A stretch of DNA of 64,000 nucleotides, taken from contig CAJULZ010000001.1 of the NCBI GenBank assembly GCA_910587205.1, forward strand, positions 17,502 through 81,501, written 5' to 3'. Numbering within the stretch: position 1 is the stretch's first letter; every line of letters starts with the position of its first letter. This DNA comes from an uncultured Oscillospiraceae bacterium. GTDB lineage: Bacteria; Bacillota; Clostridia; Oscillospirales; Oscillospiraceae. The notes beneath the pieces are model-generated. The model was not told where the DNA came from. It saw only the letters and a list, made by a program, of their open reading frames with translations, and made no database searches. The translations under genes were made by a program, and so were the position numbers. Shown here piece after piece: positions 43,177-51,468 of the stretch.

Positions 43177-43205
43177 GGGGAGCGGGCGGAATCCGCCCGC
43201 TCCCC
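43177..43205 (+). other. Intergenic hairpin between the two SLH genes
   Basis: Perfect 13-bp GC-rich inverted repeat (43177-43189 with 43193-43205), 3-base loop, no T tract. More consistent with mRNA processing or stability control between co-transcribed genes than full termination. Confidence 0.6.
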
Positions 43206-43240
43206 GCTTGGAACGTAAACCGCGCAAAGGAGTGCAAAGC

Positions 43241-46200
43241 ATGAAACAAAATAGTCTGCGCCGCTTGGGGGCGCTGGTACTGTCCCTGGCTATGGCGCTG
43301 ACCATGGCGGTGACGCCCGCGATGGCGTTGGATTTGACGGTAACGATTAAAGGTGTGTCGCCCGCGACCCTGCCTGCCACATTATCGGTAGGCGACTCGG
43401 CCACGATTGAGGCTGAGCTGGCATTGCCGGATCCTGCGGCAACGTATCAATGGAGCCAATCCGGCGATGGTACTGTGAGGTTTAGTTCAGATGCAACCGC
43501 AACAACCACCATTGAGGCAGTGACGGCAGGCAGTGTTACAATTACTGTTACAGCGACATCTGGGGGAACTGACACAGGAAGCACAACTCATACCCTGACC
43601 GTCACGAATCCCGCCCCGGTCAACGTCCCCGTCACCGGCGTCACCGTAACCCCGTCCACGCTGTCCATGACGATGGGCGGCGGGGTCCAGACGCTGACGG
43701 CGTCGGTGGAGCCCGCCAACGCCACCAACAAAACTGTGACCTGGGGCAGCACCAACGAAAAGGTGGCCACTGTGAACAAGGACACCGGCTTGGTTACGGC
43801 CAAGGGTGTGGGCTCCACTACCATCACTGCCACGGCAAAAGATGGTTCTGGCGTGTCTGGAAGCTGTACCGTTACCGTGAGCGCCCAGGGGGTCACCAAG
43901 ATCAGTTTCCCCAACCCGGTGATAACATTGACTGCTGCGGTGAACCCCACCGTCACTCTGGACACGCAGCCCTATGGCTCCAAGGTTTCCGCCGTGGAAT
44001 GGATTTCCGGCGACGAGACTGTGGTAACGGTGGAGCCCAGCGCCGCCTACCCCGGCACGGCTACACTGAAAGCCCAGGGGCCGGGGGAGACCACCATAAC
44101 CGCCAAGGCGGGGGATTCGGACGACTTGAAGGCGGTGTGCACCGTGAAGGTGAGCGGCATCGTCATTGAGTACAATGGGGAGAAGGCCGATGCCGCCACC
44201 CCCATTACCCTGACCAAGAACGTGCCTGCCACCCTGGTGGTTCGTCCCTATGGCGATGCAGACACCCACGATGTAGCGGTGTGGGAGTCGGACAATAATG
44301 CGGTGGTCTATGTTGTGAGCGGTGGCAAGGTGAGTCCCCGCGCCGTGGGCAACGCCCACGTCACCGTCAGAAAGGGAAAGTATATCGCCTCCTGTACCAT
44401 CAACGTGGTGGAGGACACCTCCACCCTCATCACCACCTCGTCCATCAACGCCGGGGCGGAGATCAGCATGAACCACAGCAGCATCCGCAGCCGGCTCAAC
44501 GCCATTGCTTACTCCAAGGGCTACGGCTCGGTGGACTATGTTACCAACCTGACGGTGGGCACCGACCAGGGCATCCTGTACTACGGCTATCTCTACGAAG
44601 GAGACACCGGCGCGGGGGTTGGGATGGAAAAGTATTACCTGAACCCCAAGACGAACGCCGGGCAGCTTGCCCTGAGCGAGCTGGGCTTTGTGGCCCGCAC
44701 CACGTTCAGCGGCTCCGCAGAGATCCATTATACCGCCTATTGCGGCAGCAATTCCTTCTCCGGCCTGATCCGAGTGCCGGTGAACGCGGTGAACGATGTG
44801 GTATACTCCACCACCCGGGACCGTCCCATCACCTTCCAGGCCGGCGACTTCAACGCCGCGTGCCGCACCAAGAACGGCCGCGACCTGAAGAACGTCACGT
44901 TCACCCTGCCCCAGGCCAGCTCGGGTACACTGTATTATGACTATCTCACCCTGGGGGAGAACGCCCAGCAGGTGACGGCGGGGACAGCCTATGGCCGCCT
45001 CTCCGCCCCCTACCTGGACAGCGTGACCTTTGTCCCGGCCCAGAACTGCCCCAGCGTTGTGACCATCGGCTACCAGGGCTATGACGTGTCCAACCGGGCG
45101 GTCAGCGGCCGGGTGACCATCAATATCACCGGCGGGGGCGGCACAGGCTCCGACGTGGTGCGCAATACCGACGTGCGCTACACCGGCAACTGGGGGGACC
45201 AGATCATTTTCCGGGCCAGTGATTTCACTGCCGCCAGCCTGGCTTCCATCGGTGAGCAGCTGTCCTACGTGCGGTTCTACCTGCCCGCCTCCAGCCAGGG
45301 CACGCTGTATTTCAACTATAACAGCTCGGGCAGCTACAGCAGCTATGTCAGCCCGGCCACCAACTACTATCCCAGCAGCGCGCCCGCTATCGGCGGGGTG
45401 TCCTTTGTGCCCGCCTCCACGGCCAACAGCCGGGTGACCATGAGCTACACCGGCTATGGCGTCCGGGGGAACACCTTCTCAGGAACCATCTATATTGATT
45501 ACGGCGATCCCTCTAATCCCACCGTGCGGTATTCCACCTACAGCGGCAAGCTGGTGAACTTCCAGGCCAGCGACTTCAACAACGCCTGCCTGGCCGCCAC
45601 GGGGAGCACGCTGGACTATGTGCAGTTTACAGGCCTGCCGGGCAATGCCCAGGGCGTGATGTACTATGACTACCGTTCCAGCAACAGCTATAACACCCAG
45701 GTATCCAGCTGGAACAGCTATTACCGCTCCACCAGCAACAGCTACCAGAACCAGCTTGGGCGGATCTCCTTCCTGGCCGGGAAGGAGTACACCGGCACGG
45801 TGCGCATCCCCTATACCGGGTACAGCACCGACCGGAACCGCACCTCCTTTACCGGTACCGTGGTGATCCAGGTGTCCACCCCGGCGCCCAACGACATCAA
45901 CTTGAGCACTACCGCGGCCAGTCCGGTGAAGTTGTCCTCCTCGACGGTACGCAGCGTGTGCTACGCGGTGATGGACCAGGAGCTGTCCTACATCCAGATC
46001 ACCAGTCTGCCGCCTGCCGCCGCGGGCCAGCTGTACAGCAATTACAGCGGCGGGGGCACGGGGACCGCGGTAAACGTAGGCGCGCGGTTCTACCGCTCGG
46101 GCACGCCCGGTATCGACCAGCTCAGCTTTGTGCCCCGGGGCGGCTACCAGGGCACGGCGACCATCGGCTACACCGGCGTAGGCGTCAACGGCCAGCAGGT

Positions 46201-46786
46201 GAGCGGCCGGATCAATGTCACGGTGGGTCGGTCCGGGACTTCCGGCTACTTCAATGACATGGGCAATTATGCCTGGGCGGCGGATGCGGTGGACTACCTC
46301 TACCGCAGCGGCGTGGTCAACGGCATGGGGAACGGCGGGTACGGCCCGTCGCTGCCCATCCGCCGGTGCGACTTTGTGGTGATGCTGTGCCGGGCGTTCC
46401 GGCTCAACGGCGGCGGGGGGTACAGCTTTGCCGATGTGCCCGTCAATAGTTATTACGGCCAGGCGCTGGCCACGGCGAAAAGCCTGGGGATCGTCAGCGG
46501 CGACGGCGCGAACTTCTACCCCAACAACAACCTGAGCAGGCAGGACGCCATGGTGATGATCTACAACACCCTTCAAGCCACAGGGCACAATCTGACCAAC
46601 GGCCTGACGGCGGATTTGTCCATTTTCCTGGATCAGGCGCAGATCTCCCCCTATGCCCGGAACTCGGTGGGCATTCTGGTGTACCTGGGCGCGGTGAAGG
46701 GGGACGGGAACGGCTATCTGCGGCCCCGGAGCACCATCAACCGGGCGGAGGCGGCCATCCTGATTCAGTTCATCATGGCCATGTGA
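43241..46786 (+). CDS. SLH surface protein 2 with Big2 domains and five long repeats
   Basis: 1181 residues, ATG 43241 behind AAAGGAG. Signal peptide 1-30 (LGALVLSLAMALTMAVTPAM). Ig-like domains about 31-390, including a clear Big2 (VTGVTVTPSTLSMTMGGG, ATNKTVTWGSTN). Then five tandem modules of about 115-125 residues starting near 396, 514, 630, 756 and 883; each holds F-x-A-S/G-D-F-or-equivalent, GTLYY/F-Y and VSFVP plus TIGYTGYG-like motifs. Three SLH domains end the protein (about 1001-1181). SLH is N-terminal in the first protein and C-terminal here. The repeat family is not one I can name. Confidence 0.85.
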   Translation: MKQNSLRRLGALVLSLAMALTMAVTPAMALDLTVTIKGVSPATLPATLSVGDSATIEAELALPDPAATYQWSQSGDGTVRFSSDATATTTIEAVTAGSVTITVTATSGGTDTGSTTHTLTVTNPAPVNVPVTGVTVTPSTLSMTMGGGVQTLTASVEPANATNKTVTWGSTNEKVATVNKDTGLVTAKGVGSTTITATAKDGSGVSGSCTVTVSAQGVTKISFPNPVITLTAAVNPTVTLDTQPYGSKVSAVEWISGDETVVTVEPSAAYPGTATLKAQGPGETTITAKAGDSDDLKAVCTVKVSGIVIEYNGEKADAATPITLTKNVPATLVVRPYGDADTHDVAVWESDNNAVVYVVSGGKVSPRAVGNAHVTVRKGKYIASCTINVVEDTSTLITTSSINAGAEISMNHSSIRSRLNAIAYSKGYGSVDYVTNLTVGTDQGILYYGYLYEGDTGAGVGMEKYYLNPKTNAGQLALSELGFVARTTFSGSAEIHYTAYCGSNSFSGLIRVPVNAVNDVVYSTTRDRPITFQAGDFNAACRTKNGRDLKNVTFTLPQASSGTLYYDYLTLGENAQQVTAGTAYGRLSAPYLDSVTFVPAQNCPSVVTIGYQGYDVSNRAVSGRVTINITGGGGTGSDVVRNTDVRYTGNWGDQIIFRASDFTAASLASIGEQLSYVRFYLPASSQGTLYFNYNSSGSYSSYVSPATNYYPSSAPAIGGVSFVPASTANSRVTMSYTGYGVRGNTFSGTIYIDYGDPSNPTVRYSTYSGKLVNFQASDFNNACLAATGSTLDYVQFTGLPGNAQGVMYYDYRSSNSYNTQVSSWNSYYRSTSNSYQNQLGRISFLAGKEYTGTVRIPYTGYSTDRNRTSFTGTVVIQVSTPAPNDINLSTTAASPVKLSSSTVRSVCYAVMDQELSYIQITSLPPAAAGQLYSNYSGGGTGTAVNVGARFYRSGTPGIDQLSFVPRGGYQGTATIGYTGVGVNGQQVSGRINVTVGRSGTSGYFNDMGNYAWAADAVDYLYRSGVVNGMGNGGYGPSLPIRRCDFVVMLCRAFRLNGGGGYSFADVPVNSYYGQALATAKSLGIVSGDGANFYPNNNLSRQDAMVMIYNTLQATGHNLTNGLTADLSIFLDQAQISPYARNSVGILVYLGAVKGDGNGYLRPRSTINRAEAAILIQFIMAM

Positions 46787-46823
46787 CCGGGGCAAGGACA
46801 AGAGGGAAAGGAGACGTGGGAAC

Positions 46824-47537
46824 ATGAACGAGGCGCCGCAGGCCGAGGAGGCCGTGCAGGAGACCGCGCAAGAGGCGGCCGTACAGGAGGATTTCGATTT
46901 CCGCCGCGGAATGACGGTGGAGGTGCTGACGATGGAGAACCGGCTGACCTTCGTGGGCAAGGTGGAGAGCTACCACAACGGGGCGATCGTCATCCGGGAG
47001 GCCAAGGGGAACGAGCTGCCGCCGGTGCTGTATAACAAGGAGATCAAGCTGCGCTTTTTCCGGGAGCGGAGCAATCTGGTGATTCACGGCAAAATCTGCG
47101 GCAGCACCAACTTGATCTGGAAACTGGACCGGCTGGAGAGCAAGTTCAGCAAGGAGCAGCGGGCCTTTTTCCGCCAGCGGATCAGTCCCAATACCGGCGG
47201 CACGTGCGCCAAGCGAGCCAGGCAGGGGCATCCGGGGAGCAAGCCCATGCCCTGCATGGTGGTGGACATCAGCGCCGGCGGCGTGCTTATCAGCAGCCAG
47301 GAGGAGTATGAGGTGGACGACCGGCTGACCATTACCGGCGTCCAGCTGACGCCGGGCATGGACCCCTTCAGCTTCAACTGCCTGGTGCGTCGGGCGGGGG
47401 AGCGGAGCGAGGGTATGATCCGCTATGGCTGCAAGTTTGAATCGCTGCCCCCCAAGGAACAGGACCGTCTGCTGCGGGCGATCTTCGTCGTCCAGCGAGA
47501 GGAAATCCGCAGCCAGAAGGAGCGGGACGAATTGTAA
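46824..47537 (+). CDS. PilZ domain protein (c-di-GMP receptor), second copy
   Basis: 237 residues. After an Ala/Gln/Glu-rich 25-residue start comes a YcgR-N-like beta domain (about 27-105), then a PilZ domain with RxxxR (R113-A-F-F-R117) and DxSxxG (D148, S150, G153) intact. A charged insertion of about 15 residues follows the arginines. It sits 37 bases after the second SLH gene with an AAAGGAG SD and closes this block before a terminator. Candidate flagellar brake or export regulator. Confidence 0.87.
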   Translation: MNEAPQAEEAVQETAQEAAVQEDFDFRRGMTVEVLTMENRLTFVGKVESYHNGAIVIREAKGNELPPVLYNKEIKLRFFRERSNLVIHGKICGSTNLIWKLDRLESKFSKEQRAFFRQRISPNTGGTCAKRARQGHPGSKPMPCMVVDISAGGVLISSQEEYEVDDRLTITGVQLTPGMDPFSFNCLVRRAGERSEGMIRYGCKFESLPPKEQDRLLRAIFVVQREEIRSQKERDEL

Positions 47538-47570
47538 ACGCCCGCTGAGCGAAGTCTAAGTATGAATGGA

Positions 47571-47604
47571 ACGGGGCCCTGCCGGCTGGCGGGGCCCCGT
47601 TTTC
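47571..47604 (+). terminator. Intrinsic terminator after second PilZ gene
   Basis: 9-bp GC-rich stem (47571-47579 with 47592-47600), inner short stem, then TTTTCC. Confidence 0.85.
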
Positions 47605-47768
47605 CATGGGACGGGCAAAGGAAATCGTCATAATGACGGAAGTGGACGGAAAGCAGGGTACATTTTTGCATCTTCTGAATGGGAAAGCGGAAAGTTAAGG
47701 GGGAAAATGCCGGGAGTATCCCCCAATTTATCAGAAAAATGGTGGGTGAAGATTGTGGAAAAGTCCTC

Positions 47769-47796
47769 TTGCATTTGCCAGGGAAGCGGCTATAAT
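47769..47796 (+). promoter_or_regulatory. Probable sigma-A promoter of MATE gene
   Basis: TTGCAT, 16-base spacer, TATAAT, with about 110 bases of leader before the ATG. The rest of 47605-47908 holds nothing I can assign. Confidence 0.65.
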
Positions 47797-47908
47797 AAGT
47801 CCAACATGGATCGGGGGGCGGTCCATGGGCGCGGCGTGGTGTGGCGTAGCGCAGCGCGGCCCCGGAAGGTACAAACCTTGATCCCGCCTTGGAAGGAGGA
47901 ATTCCTGA

Positions 47909-49300
47909 ATGACCAAAGATCTTACCTCAGGCAGCCCCATGCGGCTGCTCCTGGGTTTTACCCTGCCCACCCTGTTCGGGCTGCTGTTCCAGCAGCTATA
48001 TAACATGGTGGACGCCATGATTGTAGGCAAGCTGCTGGGCTCGCAGGCGCTGGGCGCGGTGGGGGCCACCGGTTCCATCAACTTTTTCGTCATTGGCTTT
48101 TGCCTGGGCGTGTGCAGCGGTTTTGCCATCCCGGTGGCCCAGCGGATGGGCGCGAAGGACTACCCGCAGATGCGACGGTTCGTAGCAAATGCCGTATACC
48201 TCTCCGCCGCCATCTCCCTGGTGCTCACCGTGGGCACCGGCCTGCTCTGCGGGGATATTCTCACCGCGATGGACACCCCCGCGGACCTCTACCAAGACGC
48301 ATATGCCTATATTTTTGTGATTTTCATGGGCATTCCGGCGGTGTTCGTTTATAACCTTCTGGCCTGCATCATCCGGGCCCTGGGGGACAGCCGCACCCCG
48401 GTATACTTCCTGGCCCTGTCCGCGGGGCTGAACATTGTGCTGGACCTGGCGTTTATCTTGGCGTTTAACTGGGGCGTGGCGGGGGCGGCCGTGGCCACCG
48501 TAGTATCCCAGACGGTGTCCAGCGTAGCGTGCCTGATATACATGGTGCGCCGGTTCCCCATCCTGCATGTGACACGGGAGGAGAGCCGTCCCAACCTGGA
48601 CGCGTGCAAGGCGCTGTGCGCCATGGGTCTGCCCATGGGCCTGCAATACTCCGTCACCGCCATTGGCTCCATCGTAATGCAGGTGGCTGTAAACGGTCTG
48701 GGCAGCGTGTATGTCACCGCGGTATCCACGGCCAACAAGCTCCAGCAGCTCCTGGCTTGCCCCTATGACGCCATGGGTTCCGCCATGGCAACCTACTGCG
48801 GGCAGAACGTGGGCGCGGGCCGCCTGGAGCGTCTGCGCCAGGGGGTGCGCTCCTGCTCCCTGCTGGGGCTGGGGTACGCTGTGCTGGCCTTTTTGTCCAT
48901 GCTGTTCCTGGCGCCCCAGGCCACGATGCTGTTTCTGGACCCGGCGGAAGGCGGGCTGGAGCGGCTGGTCGCGCTCACCTCCCAGTATATTGTCACCCTT
49001 ACCGCGTTCTTTTTCCCCCTGGCTCTGGTAAATATTCTGCGCTTCTCCATCCAGGGCATGGGCTTTGGTGCGCTTGCCATTCTGGCCGGTGTGCTGGAGA
49101 TGATTGCCCGCACAGTGGTGGGCTGTTTCTTCGTCCCTGCCCTGGGGTATGGCGCGGCCTGCTTTGCCTCCCCGGCGGCATGGGTATGCGCGGACCTGTT
49201 CCTGATCCCCGCCTGCCTGGGCTGTATTGCCAGCCTGTGCCGGCGCAGCCCCACCGCGTCGCTGGAAACAATTTCAAAAGCTGCAGTAAGTACCCAATAG
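47909..49300 (+). CDS. MATE family efflux transporter
   Basis: 463 residues with about 12 membrane helices. The MATE pattern is clear: PTLFGLLFQQLYNMVDAMIV at the start, GKLLGSQALGAVGATGS, and the half-repeat PMGLQYSVTAIGSIVMQVAV. Such proteins export drugs or metabolites using Na+ or H+ gradients. AAGGAGG SD. The substrate cannot be told from sequence. It appears to be a single-gene unit. Confidence 0.92.
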   Translation: MTKDLTSGSPMRLLLGFTLPTLFGLLFQQLYNMVDAMIVGKLLGSQALGAVGATGSINFFVIGFCLGVCSGFAIPVAQRMGAKDYPQMRRFVANAVYLSAAISLVLTVGTGLLCGDILTAMDTPADLYQDAYAYIFVIFMGIPAVFVYNLLACIIRALGDSRTPVYFLALSAGLNIVLDLAFILAFNWGVAGAAVATVVSQTVSSVACLIYMVRRFPILHVTREESRPNLDACKALCAMGLPMGLQYSVTAIGSIVMQVAVNGLGSVYVTAVSTANKLQQLLACPYDAMGSAMATYCGQNVGAGRLERLRQGVRSCSLLGLGYAVLAFLSMLFLAPQATMLFLDPAEGGLERLVALTSQYIVTLTAFFFPLALVNILRFSIQGMGFGALAILAGVLEMIARTVVGCFFVPALGYGAACFASPAAWVCADLFLIPACLGCIASLCRRSPTASLETISKAAVSTQ

Positions 49301-49347
49301 AGGTGGAAACAGGGAAAAACAGGCAAAATAAGGGTGTAATTCCTGTC

Positions 49348-49376
49348 TTGACAGCGGGGCGCGGCCTTGTTACAAT
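49348..49376 (+). promoter_or_regulatory. Strong sigma-A promoter
   Basis: TTGACA, 17-base spacer, TACAAT: near-consensus. A start near 49383 would place the transcript 5' end a few bases ahead of the hairpin at 49389-49423. Confidence 0.8.
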
Positions 49377-49388
49377 AAAAGTAACGGG

Positions 49389-49423
49389 CAGTGCAAGAAG
49401 GGCCTGTGACCCTTCTTGCACTG
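49389..49423 (+). other. Perfect 14-bp hairpin at transcript 5' end
   Basis: 14-bp stem (49389-49402 with 49410-49423), 7-base loop, followed by CCTTTCTG rather than a T run. May be an attenuator, a protective 5' hairpin or the end of a very short RNA; it could also act as a weak stop for the MATE gene. Confidence 0.6.
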
Positions 49424-49490
49424 CCTTTCTGCGTCCATGAAGGGCGCGGCTGTTTACGCGGGGGCGGCGGACCGCCCACCGGAGGAAAGG

Positions 49491-50576
49491 ATGGTGTCTT
49501 GGATGGAACCGGGCCATTACACGGAACTGTGCCGCGTGCTGGCCGATCATGCCAGGCGCTACCCCCTGATGGAGCCCTGTGACGCGGTAAAACTCGTTTT
49601 CCAAAACGAATTTGGCGGAGAGCATCTAATCTGTGAACCCAACGCCACCCTGGCATGGCTGCGGGCGGAACGGGCGGCCACCCCGGCCGACCCGGGGGCC
49701 TCGCCGGTGGAGGACATCGGGAACGGCATGGTGCGGGTGGCGCTGGCGGCGCTGGAGTTCACGGAGGAGGCGTTGCGGGCGCTGAACCGGGACTTTTTTC
49801 GCTCGGCCCAGCTCCATGAAGGGCGGCGCAAGACCTTTCTGGGAAAGCTGGACGAGTTGCGCCGGCTAACCGGGGAGGGAGTGTTTGGTTTTACTCCTCA
49901 GGAGCTGGAAGACTATCTGGAGAGTTATATCAGCGCGGGCTGTTGCCCGCTGTCCCACAGCCCCAGCTACCGCGCAGCCTATCGCCCGGCCTACCGGGTG
50001 GTGAGGCGTTCGGCCTCGGTGGTGGTGCTGTTTCGGGAGCTGGAGCGGCTCCGGGACCGGGGGAAGCGGACGATAGTGGCGATTGAAGGCCGGTGCGCGT
50101 CGGGCAAGAGCACCCTGGCGGCTAAGATTAAAAAGCGGCTGGGCCTGCCTGTGGTGCACATGGATCACTTTTTCCTTCGGCCGGAGCAGCGTACCGGGGA
50201 GCGGTACGCCCAGCCCGGCGGGAACATCGACCACGAGCGGTTTTGTGCCGAGGTGCTGGTTCCCCTGTCGGAAGGACGGGGCCCGGTTTACCGGCCGTAT
50301 TCCTGCAAGACTGGGGAACTGGGGGAGCCCATTGCGCTGGAGCCCTCCCCTATGGTAGTGGTGGAGGGATCATATTCCTGCCATCCGGCCCTGTGGGATT
50401 ACTATGACCGGCGGGTGTTCCTCACCGTAGATCCGGACGAGCAGCTCCGGCGTATCGCCGGACGGGACGGCCCGGAGCGGGTACAGGACTTCCGTAAGCG
50501 GTGGATTCCCCTGGAGGAGCGCTATTTCAGCGCCTATAAGGTAGAGGACCGGTGTGACTATCACCTGGAACTGTGA
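49491..50576 (+). CDS. Uridine kinase-like P-loop protein with extra N-terminal domain
   Basis: 361 residues, ATG 49491 behind GGAGG. The first 190 or so form an unassigned helical domain (PLMEPCDAVKLVFQNEFGGE, FTPQELEDYLESYI). The second half is a uridine-kinase/phosphoribulokinase-type fold: Walker A IEGRCASGKST (about 198-208), VVHMDHFFLRPEQR substrate loop and VVVEGSYSCHPAL Walker B. A phosphotransfer reaction on a nucleoside or sugar is likely; the substrate is unknown. Confidence 0.8.
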   Translation: MVSWMEPGHYTELCRVLADHARRYPLMEPCDAVKLVFQNEFGGEHLICEPNATLAWLRAERAATPADPGASPVEDIGNGMVRVALAALEFTEEALRALNRDFFRSAQLHEGRRKTFLGKLDELRRLTGEGVFGFTPQELEDYLESYISAGCCPLSHSPSYRAAYRPAYRVVRRSASVVVLFRELERLRDRGKRTIVAIEGRCASGKSTLAAKIKKRLGLPVVHMDHFFLRPEQRTGERYAQPGGNIDHERFCAEVLVPLSEGRGPVYRPYSCKTGELGEPIALEPSPMVVVEGSYSCHPALWDYYDRRVFLTVDPDEQLRRIAGRDGPERVQDFRKRWIPLEERYFSAYKVEDRCDYHLEL

Positions 50577-50581
50577 ATAGG

Positions 50582-50613
50582 AAAAGGGCTTCGGGGATTC
50601 CCGAAGCCCTTTT
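50582..50613. terminator. Bidirectional terminator
   Basis: Perfect 14-bp stem (50582-50595 with 50600-50613), 4-base loop, flanked by A and T runs, between the kinase gene and the convergent zinc-peptidase-like gene. Confidence 0.9.
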
Positions 50614-50619
50614 TGCGAA

Positions 50620-51363
50620 TTATGCCACGGCGGAGAAGGGGGTGCGGGGGTCCTGCCCCTGCTGCTGGGGGTCGGCCTGCTGACCGGCACCCGCCTTGGT
50701 GACGGTGCGGGTGGTGCCGCCGGAGATATAGACTTTGCCGCATTCCGGACAGATGTCGCTGTGGAGGGTAACGGACTGGCTGACCACCTTGCGGCCCTCC
50801 TGCCGGGCCTTGGACTGCTCGCGCACCACATGCTCGTTTTCATGTCCACGGACGGCGGAAGCCGCCTGATCCGGGCCAATGTGGGACGGGGTTTTGAAAG
50901 ACACCCCGGGATCGTCGGAACCGTCCTGGTATTTACGCTCTTTACAGGTCTGGCACTCGCCCTCCGCCATGACCTCTTGGGGGCTCTTGGCCTTCCCCAG
51001 GGCGGAGGCGGCGTCCGCGCTGTCCGCCTGCTTGACGCCGGACAGGGCCGGATCCTGGGCCCGCTGGCCGGCTGCCGCCTCGCTGTCAGGGTACTGGATG
51101 CGCATCCGCACCGCCATCTCCACCGGGTCGGAGCTTTGGCGTAAAAGGGCGGACTGGGCGGGGTCCTCGTCGAAGCGCACCGGCCGCACCGGGGTGACGG
51201 GCTGGACGGGGGATTCGGGCTGGGCCGCCTTGTGGGCGGTGATCAGGGTGGACGGACGCTGGGTCCTGTCCTTGCCCTGGGCATAGGCGGCATGGCCGGC
51301 ATAAGCCGCGCCGGAACTGCCATAGGGGGAGTAGGAGACCGCGCCGGAAATCCCGCTTAGCAT
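50620..51363 (-). CDS. Putative metallopeptidase with HExxH motif (SprA-related type)
   Basis: 247 residues. The first 130 are low-complexity Pro/Ala/Ser with no signal peptide. The C-terminal part has RGHENEHVVREQ, an HExxH zinc motif, flanked by two Cys pairs (GECQTCKERKY and CPECGKVY) that probably bind another metal. The layout resembles the CJM1_0395/SprA-related putative metalloproteases; the identity is moderate confidence. AGAGGTGAG SD. Confidence 0.65.
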   Translation of the reverse strand: MLSGISGAVSYSPYGSSGAAYAGHAAYAQGKDRTQRPSTLITAHKAAQPESPVQPVTPVRPVRFDEDPAQSALLRQSSDPVEMAVRMRIQYPDSEAAAGQRAQDPALSGVKQADSADAASALGKAKSPQEVMAEGECQTCKERKYQDGSDDPGVSFKTPSHIGPDQAASAVRGHENEHVVREQSKARQEGRKVVSQSVTLHSDICPECGKVYISGGTTRTVTKAGAGQQADPQQQGQDPRTPFSAVA

Positions 51364-51398
51364 ATACGCTCACCTCTCTGTGGGAATTTGGCAAACAG

Positions 51399-51416
51399 AC
51401 GTTTCGCGTGAAACGT
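51399..51416. other. parS-like inverted repeat in leader of metallopeptidase gene
   Basis: Seven-base arms ACGTTTC and GAAACGT around GCGT. The inner 16 bases (51400-51415) match the parS consensus TGTTTCACGTGAAACA at 13 positions. Lies between promoter and SD, so it could equally be a repressor operator. Confidence 0.35.
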
Positions 51417-51434
51417 AAGAATACTTCTACCCCT

Positions 51435-51462
51435 ATTATAACAGGGCCGGCGAAAATTGCAA
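51435..51462 (-). promoter_or_regulatory. Probable sigma-A promoter of metallopeptidase gene
   Basis: Minus strand TTGCAA (51462-51457), 16-base spacer, TATAAT (51440-51435). Confidence 0.65.
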
Positions 51463-51468
51463 GTGATT

